A stretch of 9,763 bases of DNA, taken from the NCBI GenBank assembly GCA_028293685.1, contig JAQGOI010000075.1, forward strand, positions 1-9,763. The letters run 5' to 3'. Source of the DNA: Lysobacteraceae bacterium (lineage in GTDB: Bacteria > Pseudomonadota > Gammaproteobacteria > Xanthomonadales > Xanthomonadaceae). Made by a program: the position numbers and the translations under genes. Shown piece after piece: positions 1 through 5,434 of this stretch. The notes under the pieces were generated by a model that saw nothing but the letters and a program-made list of their open reading frames with translations, had not been told where the DNA came from and did no database searches. Positions within the stretch are counted from its first letter, which is position 1, and each line of letters starts with the position of its first letter.

Positions 1-563
1 TGGCCACGCCCCTGCTCGACTACCTGGCGTTGCTGGAGCGCTGGAACCGCACCTACAACCTCACCGCGATCCGCGATCCCGGCGAAATGATCACCCCACA
101 CCTGCTCGACTCGCTGGCCATGCATCCCTTCGTGCAGCCAGTCGGCTCGTTGGCCGACCTGGGCACGGGTGCCGGACTGCCCGGCATCCCACTGGCGCTT
201 GCGCTTCCCGGTCTTCGCGTGACGTTGATCGAGTCCAGCGGCAAGAAGGCACGCTTCCTGCGCGAAGCGGTGCGCACGCTGGGCATCGCCAACGCGCGCG
301 TCGCCGAAACGCGGATCGAAGCCTTCGCGGAAGCCGATCGCTACGACGCCATCACCGCGCGCGCGCTGGCGACGCTGCCGCTGATCCTTGAGCTTGGCGG
401 TCACCTGCTCAAGCCCGGCGGCCAGCTGCTGGCCATGAAAGGTGCGCGCCCCGACGACGAGATCGCGGCGTTGCCCCCGGGTTGGCGCTTGCAAAGCGTG
501 CATCCGCTCACCGTGCCGGGGCTGGCGGCCGAGCGGCACCTCGTGGTGATCGGGCGGAACTGA
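1..563 (+). CDS. rsmG: 16S rRNA (guanine-N7)-methyltransferase RsmG, 5'-truncated by window edge
   Basis: RsmG (GidB) uses S-adenosylmethionine to methylate N7 of a guanine in the 530 loop of 16S rRNA; loss of the enzyme is known to give low-level streptomycin resistance. The reading frame is open from the left edge (first whole codon at base 3, reading [20 protein letters not shown]) and ends at TGA 561-563, giving 186 residues of a protein usually about 205-215 long, so only about 20-25 N-terminal residues and the start codon are missing. Visible landmarks are the family's WNRTYNLTA segment, HLLDSLA, the SAM-binding glycine loop [17 protein letters not shown], the acidic strand end LIES, and the C-terminal [12 protein letters not shown] strand. 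An internal ATG at base 30 is not a plausible start because conserved sequence lies upstream. parA follows after 134 bp, an order common in proteobacterial chromosomes. Identification is secure. Confidence 0.96.
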   Translation, partial: ATPLLDYLALLERWNRTYNLTAIRDPGEMITPHLLDSLAMHPFVQPVGSLADLGTGAGLPGIPLALALPGLRVTLIESSGKKARFLREAVRTLGIANARVAETRIEAFAEADRYDAITARALATLPLILELGGHLLKPGGQLLAMKGARPDDEIAALPPGWRLQSVHPLTVPGLAAERHLVVIGRN

Positions 564-637
564 CCTCGGGATGGGCACGTCCACGGCGCGCTCCAGCTCG
601 GGGAGGACGACGGCGAGCGTGTCATATCGCTGAGCGG

Positions 638-643
638 CATAAT
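638..643 (+). promoter_or_regulatory. Possible -10 box for parAB
   Basis: CATAAT at 638-643 is a five-of-six match to the sigma-70 -10 box, 55 bp before the parA start. No good -35 lies at 16-18 bp (GAGCGT at 615-620 is poor). The box sits inside an 8-bp inverted repeat, GGACGACG (605-612) and CGTCGTCC (644-651). It would give parAB a promoter of its own, but readthrough from rsmG is equally possible because no terminator is seen in the gap (564-697). Tentative. Confidence 0.35.
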
Positions 644-697
644 CGTCGTCCGGTCGCTGCGTGCCGGACCCCCTGAATCCGAGGCACATCGCGCCCC

Positions 698-1516
698 ATG
701 GCCCGCATCATCGCTGTCGCCAACCAGAAAGGCGGAGTCGGCAAGACCACCACCGCCGTCAACCTGGCCGCGGCATTGGCGCGTACGCCGCAACGCGTGC
801 TGCTCGTCGACCTGGACGCACAGGGCAACGCCACGATGGGCAGCGGCGTCGACAAGCGCGAGCTCGTCGCGTCCAGTTGTGATGTCTTGATGGAAGAACA
901 ATCGGCTGACGTCGCCATCGTCACCACGCCGGAAGGTTTCGACCTGCTGCCAGGCAACAGCGAACTGACCGCGGCCGAAATCGAACTGATGGACGCCGAA
1001 GGCCGAGAGCAGCGCCTGAAGCGCGCGCTGGAACCGCTGCGCGAACGTTACGACTTCATCCTCGTCGATTGTCCGCCGGCACTGTCGCTGCTCACGCTCA
1101 ATGCGTTGACCGCCGCCGACAGCGTGCTGGTGCCGATGCAGTGCGAGTACTACGCGCTCGAAGGCCTGACGTCGCTGCTCCAGACGATCGATGCGCTCAA
1201 GGGCAGGCTCAATCCACAGCTCGAGATCGAAGGCGTGCTGCGCACGATGTTCGATGTGCGCAACAACCTGGCCAACGCGGTGTCGGCCGAACTGATCACG
1301 CATTTCGGCGACAAGGTCTTCCGAACCATCGTGCCGCGCAACGTGCGCCTGGCCGAAGCGCCCAGCCACGGCCAGAGCATCGTCGGTTACGACAAGGCCT
1401 CGCGCGGCGCGGTCGCCTACCTGGGCCTGGCCGGCGAAATCCTGCGGCGCCAGCGCGAGCGCCAGCAGCAGATCATGCCCTCTGGCAAACGCACGACGAT
1501 GGAGACGACCGCATGA
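698..1516 (+). CDS. parA: Chromosome-partitioning ATPase ParA (Soj)
   Basis: A 272-residue MinD/ParA-family P-loop ATPase. ParA binds DNA non-specifically as an ATP dimer, and ParB stimulates its hydrolysis, moving parS-bound origins across the nucleoid. The deviant Walker A box KGGVGKTTT is at residues 11-19, with signature Lys11 and P-loop Lys16. Walker A' (VLLVDLDAQGN) is at about 34-44 and Walker B (ILVDCPP) at 121-127. Length and order fit the chromosomal Soj type, which lacks the N-terminal HTH of plasmid ParA proteins. The ATG at 698 is the only sensible start, because MARIIAVANQKGG is the family N-terminus. The nearest Shine-Dalgarno, GAGG at 681-684, is 13 nt away, which is longer than ideal. 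The stop TGA (1514-1516) overlaps the parB ATG in an ATGA, so the pair is almost certainly translationally coupled. The C-terminal tail after about residue 255 (QQQIMPSGKRTTMETTA) is variable and not conserved sequence that I recognise. Confidence 0.98.
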   Translation: MARIIAVANQKGGVGKTTTAVNLAAALARTPQRVLLVDLDAQGNATMGSGVDKRELVASSCDVLMEEQSADVAIVTTPEGFDLLPGNSELTAAEIELMDAEGREQRLKRALEPLRERYDFILVDCPPALSLLTLNALTAADSVLVPMQCEYYALEGLTSLLQTIDALKGRLNPQLEIEGVLRTMFDVRNNLANAVSAELITHFGDKVFRTIVPRNVRLAEAPSHGQSIVGYDKASRGAVAYLGLAGEILRRQRERQQQIMPSGKRTTMETTA

Positions 1517-2457
1517 CCACGGCGAAAGGCGCGCCCGCCAAAGCCATGCCCGTCAAGGCGGCTCCGGTAAAAAAACGCGGATTGGGCCGCGGCCTGGAAG
1601 CGCTGCTAGGCCCCAAGGGCGCGGCGCAGGCGCCGGTGCTTGAAGCCACGCCTGGCGACACATTGCGGCACCTGCCGGTGGATGCGCTCACGCCGGGCAA
1701 ATACCAGCCGCGCAAGACCATGGACCAGGACAAGCTCGCCGAGCTGGCCGAATCGATCAAGGCCCAGGGCGTGATCCAGCCGATCGTCGTGCGCGACCTT
1801 GGCGGCCGGAATTTTGAAATCATCGCCGGCGAGCGTCGTTGGCGTGCGTCGCAGCTGGCCGGCCTGAGCGAGATCCCGGCGGTGGTGCGCGACGTCGACG
1901 ACCGCACCGTGGTCGCCATGGCGCTGATCGAAAACATCCAGCGCGAAGACCTCAATCCGCTGGAGGAAGCCAGCGCATTGCAGCGCCTGATCGACGAGTT
2001 CGACCTGACGCACGCACAAGCCGCCGATGCGGTGGGGCGGTCGCGTGCGGCGGTGTCCAACCTGCTGCGCCTGCTGGAACTGCCCAGGGAAATCCGCGTG
2101 CTGGTCGATACCCGCGCGCTGGAGATGGGCCACGCGCGCGCGTTGTTGACGCTGGCCCCGGCCGCGGCGATCGCGCTGGCGCGGCAGGCGGCCGAGCTCG
2201 GCTGGTCGGTGCGCGAAGTCGAGCACCGCGTCCAGCAACTGGCCGCGGGCAAGCTGCCGGCCGCAGGCAAGTCGAAGCCGCAGAAGGCACGCCCGCAGGC
2301 CGACATCGCCACGCTCGAGCGCGAACTGTCCGAGTCGCTGGGCACGATCGTCAACGTGCTGCATGGCCGCAGCGGCCGCGGCCGGCTGGTGATCCATTAC
2401 AGCGATCTGCAATCCCTCGATGGCGTGCTGGACAGGCTGCGTGGCAGGAACGGGTGA
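1513..2457 (+). CDS. parB: Chromosome-partitioning protein ParB (Spo0J), parS-binding CTPase clamp
   Basis: ParB loads at parS as a CTP-dependent sliding clamp, recruits SMC and stimulates ParA. I place the start at ATG 1513, overlapping the parA stop by 4 nt, with GGAG (1501-1504) 8 nt upstream. The frame stays open further upstream, but that part is parA read out of frame. The result is 314 residues, typical for the family. Residues 1-20 are an Ala/Lys/Pro-rich leader, followed by the conserved ParA-contacting patch KRGLGRGLEALLG (21-33). The CTP-binding N-domain shows the GERRWRA box at 106-112 and ENIQREDLNPLEEA at 140-153. The HTH core is about 166-186 (THAQAADAVGRSRAAVSNLL). A Lys/Pro linker (about 245-262) leads to the C-terminal dimerisation domain (about 264-314). 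No parS-like 16-mer (consensus TGTTNCACGTGNAACA) is visible in the window, so its targets lie elsewhere. Confidence 0.98.
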   Translation: MTTAKGAPAKAMPVKAAPVKKRGLGRGLEALLGPKGAAQAPVLEATPGDTLRHLPVDALTPGKYQPRKTMDQDKLAELAESIKAQGVIQPIVVRDLGGRNFEIIAGERRWRASQLAGLSEIPAVVRDVDDRTVVAMALIENIQREDLNPLEEASALQRLIDEFDLTHAQAADAVGRSRAAVSNLLRLLELPREIRVLVDTRALEMGHARALLTLAPAAAIALARQAAELGWSVREVEHRVQQLAAGKLPAAGKSKPQKARPQADIATLERELSESLGTIVNVLHGRSGRGRLVIHYSDLQSLDGVLDRLRGRNG

Positions 2458-2468
2458 TCCATCAGCCT

Positions 2469-2494
2469 GTCATTCGCGGCTACGCGCGGATGAC
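2469..2494 (+). repeat. 10-bp stem-loop in the parB-epimerase gap
   Basis: GTCATTCGCG (2469-2478) pairs with CGCGGATGAC (2485-2494) around a 6-nt loop; nine Watson-Crick pairs and one G-T. It begins 12 nt after the parB stop and ends 23 nt before the epimerase start. No T-tract follows on the plus strand (GGCAAACAGG comes next), so it is not a standard intrinsic terminator. It may be an mRNA-stabilising or pausing hairpin, or a decayed copy of the widespread GTCATTCCCGCG...GAATGAC-type intergenic palindromes. Role unknown. Confidence 0.6.
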
Positions 2495-2517
2495 GGCAAA
2501 CAGGCAACAATTACGCC

Positions 2518-3498
2518 ATGACCATCCTTGTCACCGGTGCGGCCGGCTTCATTGGCGCCTACGTCTGCCGCGCGCTGCAGGCACGCGGCGAGCATGTCGT
2601 GGGCCTGGACAATTTCAACGACTACTACGACCCGCAGCTCAAGCGCGATCGCGTGGCCGCGTTGTGTCCGTCGCTGGACATCAGAACGCTGGACCTCACC
2701 GATCGCGACGGACTGGCGGCGTTGTTCGACGAGATCGCGTCCGGCTCCGACGCGCCGACGCGGGTGATCCACCTGGCGGCGCAGGCGGGCGTGCGCTATT
2801 CGATCACCAATCCGCACGTGTACGTCGACAGCAACTTGGTGGGCTTCGTCAACCTGCTGGAGTTGTGCCGGCATCGCGGCGTCGGGCACCTGGTGTATGC
2901 CAGTTCGTCGTCGGTCTACGGCGACTCGGCGACACCGCCGTTTTCCGAAGATCAGCGCATCGACCAGCCCCGTTCGCTGTATGCCGCGACCAAGGCCGCG
3001 AACGAACTGATGGCGCACACCTACGCCCATCTTTACGGCCTGCACGCCACCGGCCTGCGCTTTTTCACCGTGTACGGCCCGTGGGGCCGACCGGACATGG
3101 CGCCGCTGCTGTTTTCGCGCGCGGTGCTGGCAGGACGCTCGATCGACGTGTTCAATTTCGGCAGGATGCGACGTGACTTCACCTGGATCGACGACATCGT
3201 CGCCGGGGTGCTCGGTGCGCTTGGGCATCCGCGTACGGAGCAACCGTTCCACCAGGTGTTCAATCTCGGCAACCACACGCCGGTGGAACTCGAACGTTTC
3301 ATCGACGTCATCGCGCAGGCGGCGGGCAGGCCCGCTGAAAAAATCTACAAGCCGATGCAACCGGGCGACATGATCGAAACGATGGCCGACACCGCGCGCG
3401 CGCGCGCCGCATTCGGCTTCGAACCGTCGACGGCCATCGAAACCGGCATGCCGCGGGTGGTCGACTGGTGCCGGGCCTACTTCGGAGCCTCCGCGTGA
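2518..3498 (+). CDS. NAD-dependent epimerase, probable UDP-glucuronate 4-epimerase
   Basis: A 326-residue extended short-chain dehydrogenase that most resembles UDP-glucuronate 4-epimerases (Cap1J/LpsL/GAE type), which interconvert UDP-GlcA and UDP-GalA in the cytoplasm using bound NAD+. The Rossmann loop TGAAGFIG is at 6-13. DNFNDYYDPQLK (31-42) is highly typical of this subfamily. YASSSSVYG (127-135) supplies the catalytic Ser, and YxxxK gives Tyr155/Lys159. RFFTVYGPWGRPDM (181-194) carries Thr184 and Arg191; in characterised UDP-GlcA 4-epimerases the Arg in this motif contacts the uronate carboxylate, which argues against a plain UDP-Glc/Gal epimerase (GalE). MRRDFTWIDDIV (217-228) is also conserved. 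The ATG at 2518 fits the family N-terminus but has only a weak Shine-Dalgarno (AGG at 2502-2504). The stop overlaps the next gene by 4 nt. A (CG)7 tract at 3393-3406 lies within the C-terminal coding part. UDP-glucose-type substrates cannot be excluded. Confidence 0.88.
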   Translation: MTILVTGAAGFIGAYVCRALQARGEHVVGLDNFNDYYDPQLKRDRVAALCPSLDIRTLDLTDRDGLAALFDEIASGSDAPTRVIHLAAQAGVRYSITNPHVYVDSNLVGFVNLLELCRHRGVGHLVYASSSSVYGDSATPPFSEDQRIDQPRSLYAATKAANELMAHTYAHLYGLHATGLRFFTVYGPWGRPDMAPLLFSRAVLAGRSIDVFNFGRMRRDFTWIDDIVAGVLGALGHPRTEQPFHQVFNLGNHTPVELERFIDVIAQAAGRPAEKIYKPMQPGDMIETMADTARARAAFGFEPSTAIETGMPRVVDWCRAYFGASA

Positions 3499-4235
3499 CG
3501 GAGCCGCAGCTGTCGGTGGTCGTGCCGGTGTTCAACGAACAGGACAACGCCGCGCCGCTGGTCGGCGAGATCGTGGCGGCACTGCGCGGCAACGCGCTGT
3601 TGCAGGGTGGCGATTTCGAAATCGTCTATGTCGATGACAACTCGCGCGACGCCACGCTGGCGACACTGCACCGGTTGCGCGCCGAGGTTCCCGAACTGCG
3701 CGTGCTGCATCACGTGGCGCAGAGCGGGCAGAGCACGGCCATCCGCAACGGCGTCAAGGCCGCGCGCGGGCAGTGGATCGCCACCCTCGACGGTGATGGC
3801 CAGAACGACCCGGCCGACATTCCCAAGCTGCTGGCGGAGCGCGCCGGCGCCGAGCCCGCTGTGAAGCTGTTCGCCGGCTGGCGTGTGCACCGGCAGGATT
3901 CGGGCAGCAAGCGCTGGGCCTCGAAAATCGCCAACGCCATCCGCGCCCGGATGCTCCGCGACGCCACGCCCGATACCGGCTGCGGGATCAAGCTGTTCGA
4001 GCGCGACGCCTTCCTGGACCTGCCGCACTTCAACCACATGCACCGCTACCTGCCGGCGCTGTTCCAGCGCGCCGGCTGGAAGACCGTCAGCGTGCCGGTG
4101 AACCACCGCGCCCGTTCCAGTGGCGTATCCAAGTACAACAACCTCAATCGCGCCCTGGTGGGCATCGCCGATCTGCGCGGCGTCGCCTGGCTGATCCGGC
4201 GCGGCAAGGTGACGGCCGTGGAGGAGGTTTCGTGA
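3495..4235 (+). CDS. Family 2 glycosyltransferase, polyprenyl-phosphate sugar synthase type
   Basis: A 246-residue GT-A glycosyltransferase of the dolichyl/undecaprenyl-phosphate sugar synthase group (DPM1, ArnC and RgtE relatives), which moves a sugar from a nucleotide donor to a polyprenyl phosphate on the cytoplasmic membrane face. Motifs: VVVPVFNEQDN (8-18), VYVDDNSRDAT (44-54), the metal-binding DXD in TLDGDGQNDP (Asp99, Asp101), DTGCGIKLFER (160-170), HMHRYLPAL (181-189) and NHRARSSGVSKYN (203-215). Unlike ArnC or GtrB it has no C-terminal membrane helices, so it is probably held at the membrane peripherally or by a partner. I chose GTG 3495, which overlaps the epimerase TGA as GTGA and has GGAG (3484-3487) 7 nt upstream; a GTG at 3468 would add nine residues but lacks comparable support. 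It overlaps the next gene by another GTGA. With the epimerase before it, UDP-GalA is a plausible donor (inference). Confidence 0.9.
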   Translation: MTEPQLSVVVPVFNEQDNAAPLVGEIVAALRGNALLQGGDFEIVYVDDNSRDATLATLHRLRAEVPELRVLHHVAQSGQSTAIRNGVKAARGQWIATLDGDGQNDPADIPKLLAERAGAEPAVKLFAGWRVHRQDSGSKRWASKIANAIRARMLRDATPDTGCGIKLFERDAFLDLPHFNHMHRYLPALFQRAGWKTVSVPVNHRARSSGVSKYNNLNRALVGIADLRGVAWLIRRGKVTAVEEVS

Positions 4236-4573
4236 TCGCCACCGACGTCATGAACAGCCCGCTGCCGTGGCTGGCCTGGACCGGCCTGCATGCCAGCCCG
4301 TGGAAGGTGATCGGCTGGGCCGGCGCACTGATGTTCAGCGGCCGCTGGTTCGTGCAGATCATCGCCTCCCGGCGCCATGGCAAGCCGGTCGTGCCGCGCG
4401 TGTTCTGGTACATGAGCATCGTCGGCAGCCTGATGACCCTGGCCTACTTCATCTTCGGCAAAAACGACTCGGTCGGCGTGCTGCAGAACCTGTTCCCGGC
4501 CTTCACCGCCGGCTACAGCCTGTACCTGGACATCAAGCATCGTGGCTGGCACCGGGATCGGGCGACGCATTAG
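4232..4573 (+). CDS. LABNT (lipid A biosynthesis N-terminal) domain small membrane protein
   Basis: A 113-residue integral membrane protein matching the domain found N-terminal to some LpxB enzymes and also as a stand-alone protein beside GT2/GT39 genes. Three hydrophobic segments are visible, about 25-46, 55-76 and 80-100. The family pattern is clear: RWFVQIIASRRHGK (38-51), PRVFWYMSIVGSLMTLAYF (55-73), then QNLFPAFTAGYSLYLDIK. The start is GTG 4232, overlapping the glycosyltransferase stop; GGAGGAGG at 4220-4227 lies 4 nt upstream and decides it over ATG 4250, which would be 22 nt away. The biochemical role of free-standing LABNT proteins is poorly defined; the close coupling suggests it works with the soluble GT2, for example as a membrane anchor or in handling the sugar-lipid (inference). 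No membrane-embedded GT39/PMT transferase follows. Confidence 0.88.
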   Translation: MIATDVMNSPLPWLAWTGLHASPWKVIGWAGALMFSGRWFVQIIASRRHGKPVVPRVFWYMSIVGSLMTLAYFIFGKNDSVGVLQNLFPAFTAGYSLYLDIKHRGWHRDRATH

Positions 4574-4586
4574 TCGACTAGCAGAC

Positions 4587-4650
4587 CCGTAGGGCGGCCC
4601 AGGCCCGCCAATCTGCTCCCAACAGTGGCGGGCTTGAGCCCGCCCTACGG
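4587..4650. repeat. REPIN: inverted pair of GTAG-headed REP (SMAG-like) elements
   Basis: Two REP-like units face each other. The left unit (4589-4610) starts GTAGGGCGG and ends CCCGCCA; the right unit (4626-4648), read on the minus strand, starts GTAGGGCGGG and ends CCCGCCA. A 15-nt spacer (4611-4625) lies between. Outer arms match perfectly over 11 bp (CCGTAGGGCGG 4587-4597 with CCGCCCTACGG 4640-4650) and inner arms over 8 bp (4603-4610 with 4626-4633), so the whole element can fold into one long hairpin. The right unit also has its own stem, GGCGGGCT/AGCCCGCC. A GTAG head plus palindrome is the signature of REPs mobilised by RAYT (TnpA-REP) transposases, called SMAG in Stenotrophomonas. 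It starts 13 bp after the LABNT stop, where it may also stabilise or terminate the upstream transcript. No RAYT gene is in the window. Confidence 0.85.
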
Positions 4651-4665
4651 CAGCTACGTAACCGA

Positions 4666-4694
4666 TTGATTCGGCTCTGGTCTGCACGCATAAT
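4666..4694 (+). promoter_or_regulatory. Sigma-70 promoter for rpmB-rpmG
   Basis: TTGATT (4666-4671) and CATAAT (4689-4694) are separated by exactly 17 bp; each is close to consensus. Predicted transcription start is about 4700-4702, leaving a leader of about 155 nt before rpmB. It is the best promoter in the window, as expected for ribosomal protein genes, and sits 15 bp after the REPIN. Confidence 0.75.
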
Positions 4695-4700
4695 GCGCGG

Positions 4701-4857
4701 CTCGCTGCGTCCCCGGCCTTGTGCCCGGATCCGGCCCGGAAGCGCGATTCCGGCCGGCGACCGTGCAGCGACCCCGACCCGAACCGCGCGCCAATCCACC
4801 GGCGGGGCCGCCGTTTCCCTGGCCAAGGGCGACAAAAAAACCATTCGAGGTGCGTCA
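4701..4857 (+). promoter_or_regulatory. Long GC-rich structured 5' leader of rpmB
   Basis: About 155 nt of apparently untranslated leader. Hairpin 1: CCGGCCCGGAA (4731-4741) pairs with TTCCGGCCGG (4748-4757), ten pairs with one bulged C and a 6-nt loop. Hairpin 2: CGGCG (4800-4804) with CGCCG (4809-4813), followed by only TTT (4814-4816), so at most a weak attenuator. An A7 run (4834-4840) lies ahead of the GAGG ribosome site (4847-4850). The frame of rpmB is open upstream, but that sequence does not resemble L28 and family length argues against it being translated as an extension. No known riboswitch class is recognised; regulation is conjecture. Confidence 0.4.
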
Positions 4858-5094
4858 ATGTCCCGCGTATGCCAAGTGTCCGGCAAGCGCGTGCAGAGCG
4901 GCAACAACGTCTCGCACGCCAACAACAAGACCCGTCGTCGTTTCCTGCCCAACCTGCATGAGCGCCGCTTCTGGGTCGCCAGCGAGAACCGCTGGATCAA
5001 GCTGAGGGTTTCCGCGCACGCGTTGCGCACCATCGACAAGAACGGCATCGACGTCGTTCTGGCCGAACTCCGCGCCCGCGGCGAAAAGGTCTGA
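4858..5094 (+). CDS. rpmB: 50S ribosomal protein L28 (bL28)
   Basis: A 78-residue structural protein of the large ribosomal subunit, the same length as E. coli L28. It begins [20 protein letters not shown], continues with the conserved NLHERRFWV segment and ends [13 protein letters not shown]. It has only one cysteine, so this is the zinc-free form. ATG 4858 is preceded by GAGG (4847-4850) at 7 nt and gives the exact family N-terminus. rpmG follows 10 bp after the stop, the usual rpmB-rpmG operon. The sequence is very close to what I recall for Xanthomonas and Lysobacter L28, one of the main pointers to the host lineage. Transcription probably starts at the promoter at 4666-4694. Confidence 0.98.
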   Translation: MSRVCQVSGKRVQSGNNVSHANNKTRRRFLPNLHERRFWVASENRWIKLRVSAHALRTIDKNGIDVVLAELRARGEKV

Positions 5095-5104
5095 GGAGGA
5101 CGAC

Positions 5105-5269
5105 ATGGCAACCAAGCGCGACAAGATCCGCCTGATCTCTTCGGCCGGTACCGGTCATTTCTACACCACCGACAAGAACAAGAAGAACACGCCCAACAAG
5201 ATGGAGGTCAGCAAGTACGACCCCGTCGTGCGCAAGCATGTGATCTACAAGGAAGGCAAGATCAAGTAA
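5105..5269 (+). CDS. rpmG: 50S ribosomal protein L33 (bL33)
   Basis: A 54-residue large-subunit protein positioned near the ribosomal E site in known structures. The sequence shows [19 protein letters not shown], then [17 protein letters not shown] and the conserved end [14 protein letters not shown], one residue shorter than E. coli L33. It lacks the two CxxC zinc motifs, so it is the C-minus form, like its E. coli counterpart. ATG 5105 is preceded by the strong Shine-Dalgarno AGGAGGA (5094-5100), which overlaps the rpmB stop. The stop is TAA 5267-5269, and an intrinsic terminator starts 25 bp later. It is clearly the second gene of the rpmBG operon. Confidence 0.98.
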   Translation: MATKRDKIRLISSAGTGHFYTTDKNKKNTPNKMEVSKYDPVVRKHVIYKEGKIK

Positions 5270-5294
5270 GCCGACCGCGTTCCGTCGAGTCGAG

Positions 5295-5320
5295 AAGCCC
5301 GCCGAAAGGCGGGCTTTTTC
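5295..5320 (+). terminator. Intrinsic terminator of rpmB-rpmG
   Basis: GCCCGCC (5297-5303), GAAA tetraloop (5304-5307), GGCGGGC (5308-5314), then TTTTT (5315-5319). Two A residues at 5295-5296 can extend the stem into the T-tract. The structure is a textbook Rho-independent terminator 25 bp after the L33 stop. Confidence 0.96.
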
Positions 5321-5378
5321 GTGGCCGGCGTTCCCCGGGGCGCAGTGGCAACGTGTCGACGCGATGACTTCCTGCACC

Positions 5379-5406
5379 TTGCGCCAACACTGGCGCCCGC
5401 TATGGT
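5379..5406 (+). promoter_or_regulatory. Putative promoter with embedded palindrome for the M13 peptidase gene
   Basis: TTGCGC (5379-5384), 16 bp, TATGGT (5401-5406): a modest sigma-70 match. A perfect inverted repeat GCGCCA-ACAC-TGGCGC (5381-5396) overlaps the -35 and fills most of the spacer, which would suit a repressor operator. Predicted start about 5412-5414, so the messenger would begin after the alternative ATG at 5402, supporting translation from ATG 5435. No regulator is assigned. Confidence 0.4.
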
Positions 5407-5424
5407 GGCGGCTCGTTCCCGCCT

Positions 5425-5432
5425 GGTGATCC
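5425..5432 (+). promoter_or_regulatory. Extended, 3'-shifted Shine-Dalgarno of the M13 peptidase gene
   Basis: GGTGATCC is fully complementary to the GGATCACC of the 16S rRNA 3' tail and ends 2 nt before ATG 5435. In this register the usual GGAGG slot would fall about 8 nt from the start, so the geometry is right even though the core GGAGG itself is absent (CCTGG at 5422-5426). It helps decide the start. Confidence 0.5.
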
Positions 5433-5434
5433 CG

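Noticed and set aside
564..697. Replication origin elements near rsmG-parAB
   Set aside because: rsmG-parAB often lie near oriC, but no DnaA box close to TTATCCACA and no AT-rich stretch is visible in this gap or elsewhere in the window.
401..1369. 322-codon open frame antisense to rsmG and parA
   Set aside because: It overlaps two certain genes, has a low-complexity Arg/His/Gln-rich product and no sensible ribosome site; a compositional shadow.
1069..1512. Possible N-terminal extension of parB inside parA
   Set aside because: The upstream in-frame sequence is parA read out of frame; the ATG at 1513 has a Shine-Dalgarno, an ATGA overlap and the normal ParB N-terminus.
1839..3176. 445-codon plus-strand frame across parB and the epimerase
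   Set aside because: It is the wrong frame of two certain genes; the Arg/Gly/Ala-rich product is typical of GC-rich shadow translation.
5321..5434. Longer start for the M13 peptidase (GTG 5321 or ATG 5402)
   Set aside because: GTG 5321 lies directly behind the rpmG terminator and would bury the lipoprotein signal 38 residues in; ATG 5402 overlaps the putative -10 box and puts an Arg-containing stretch before the signal.
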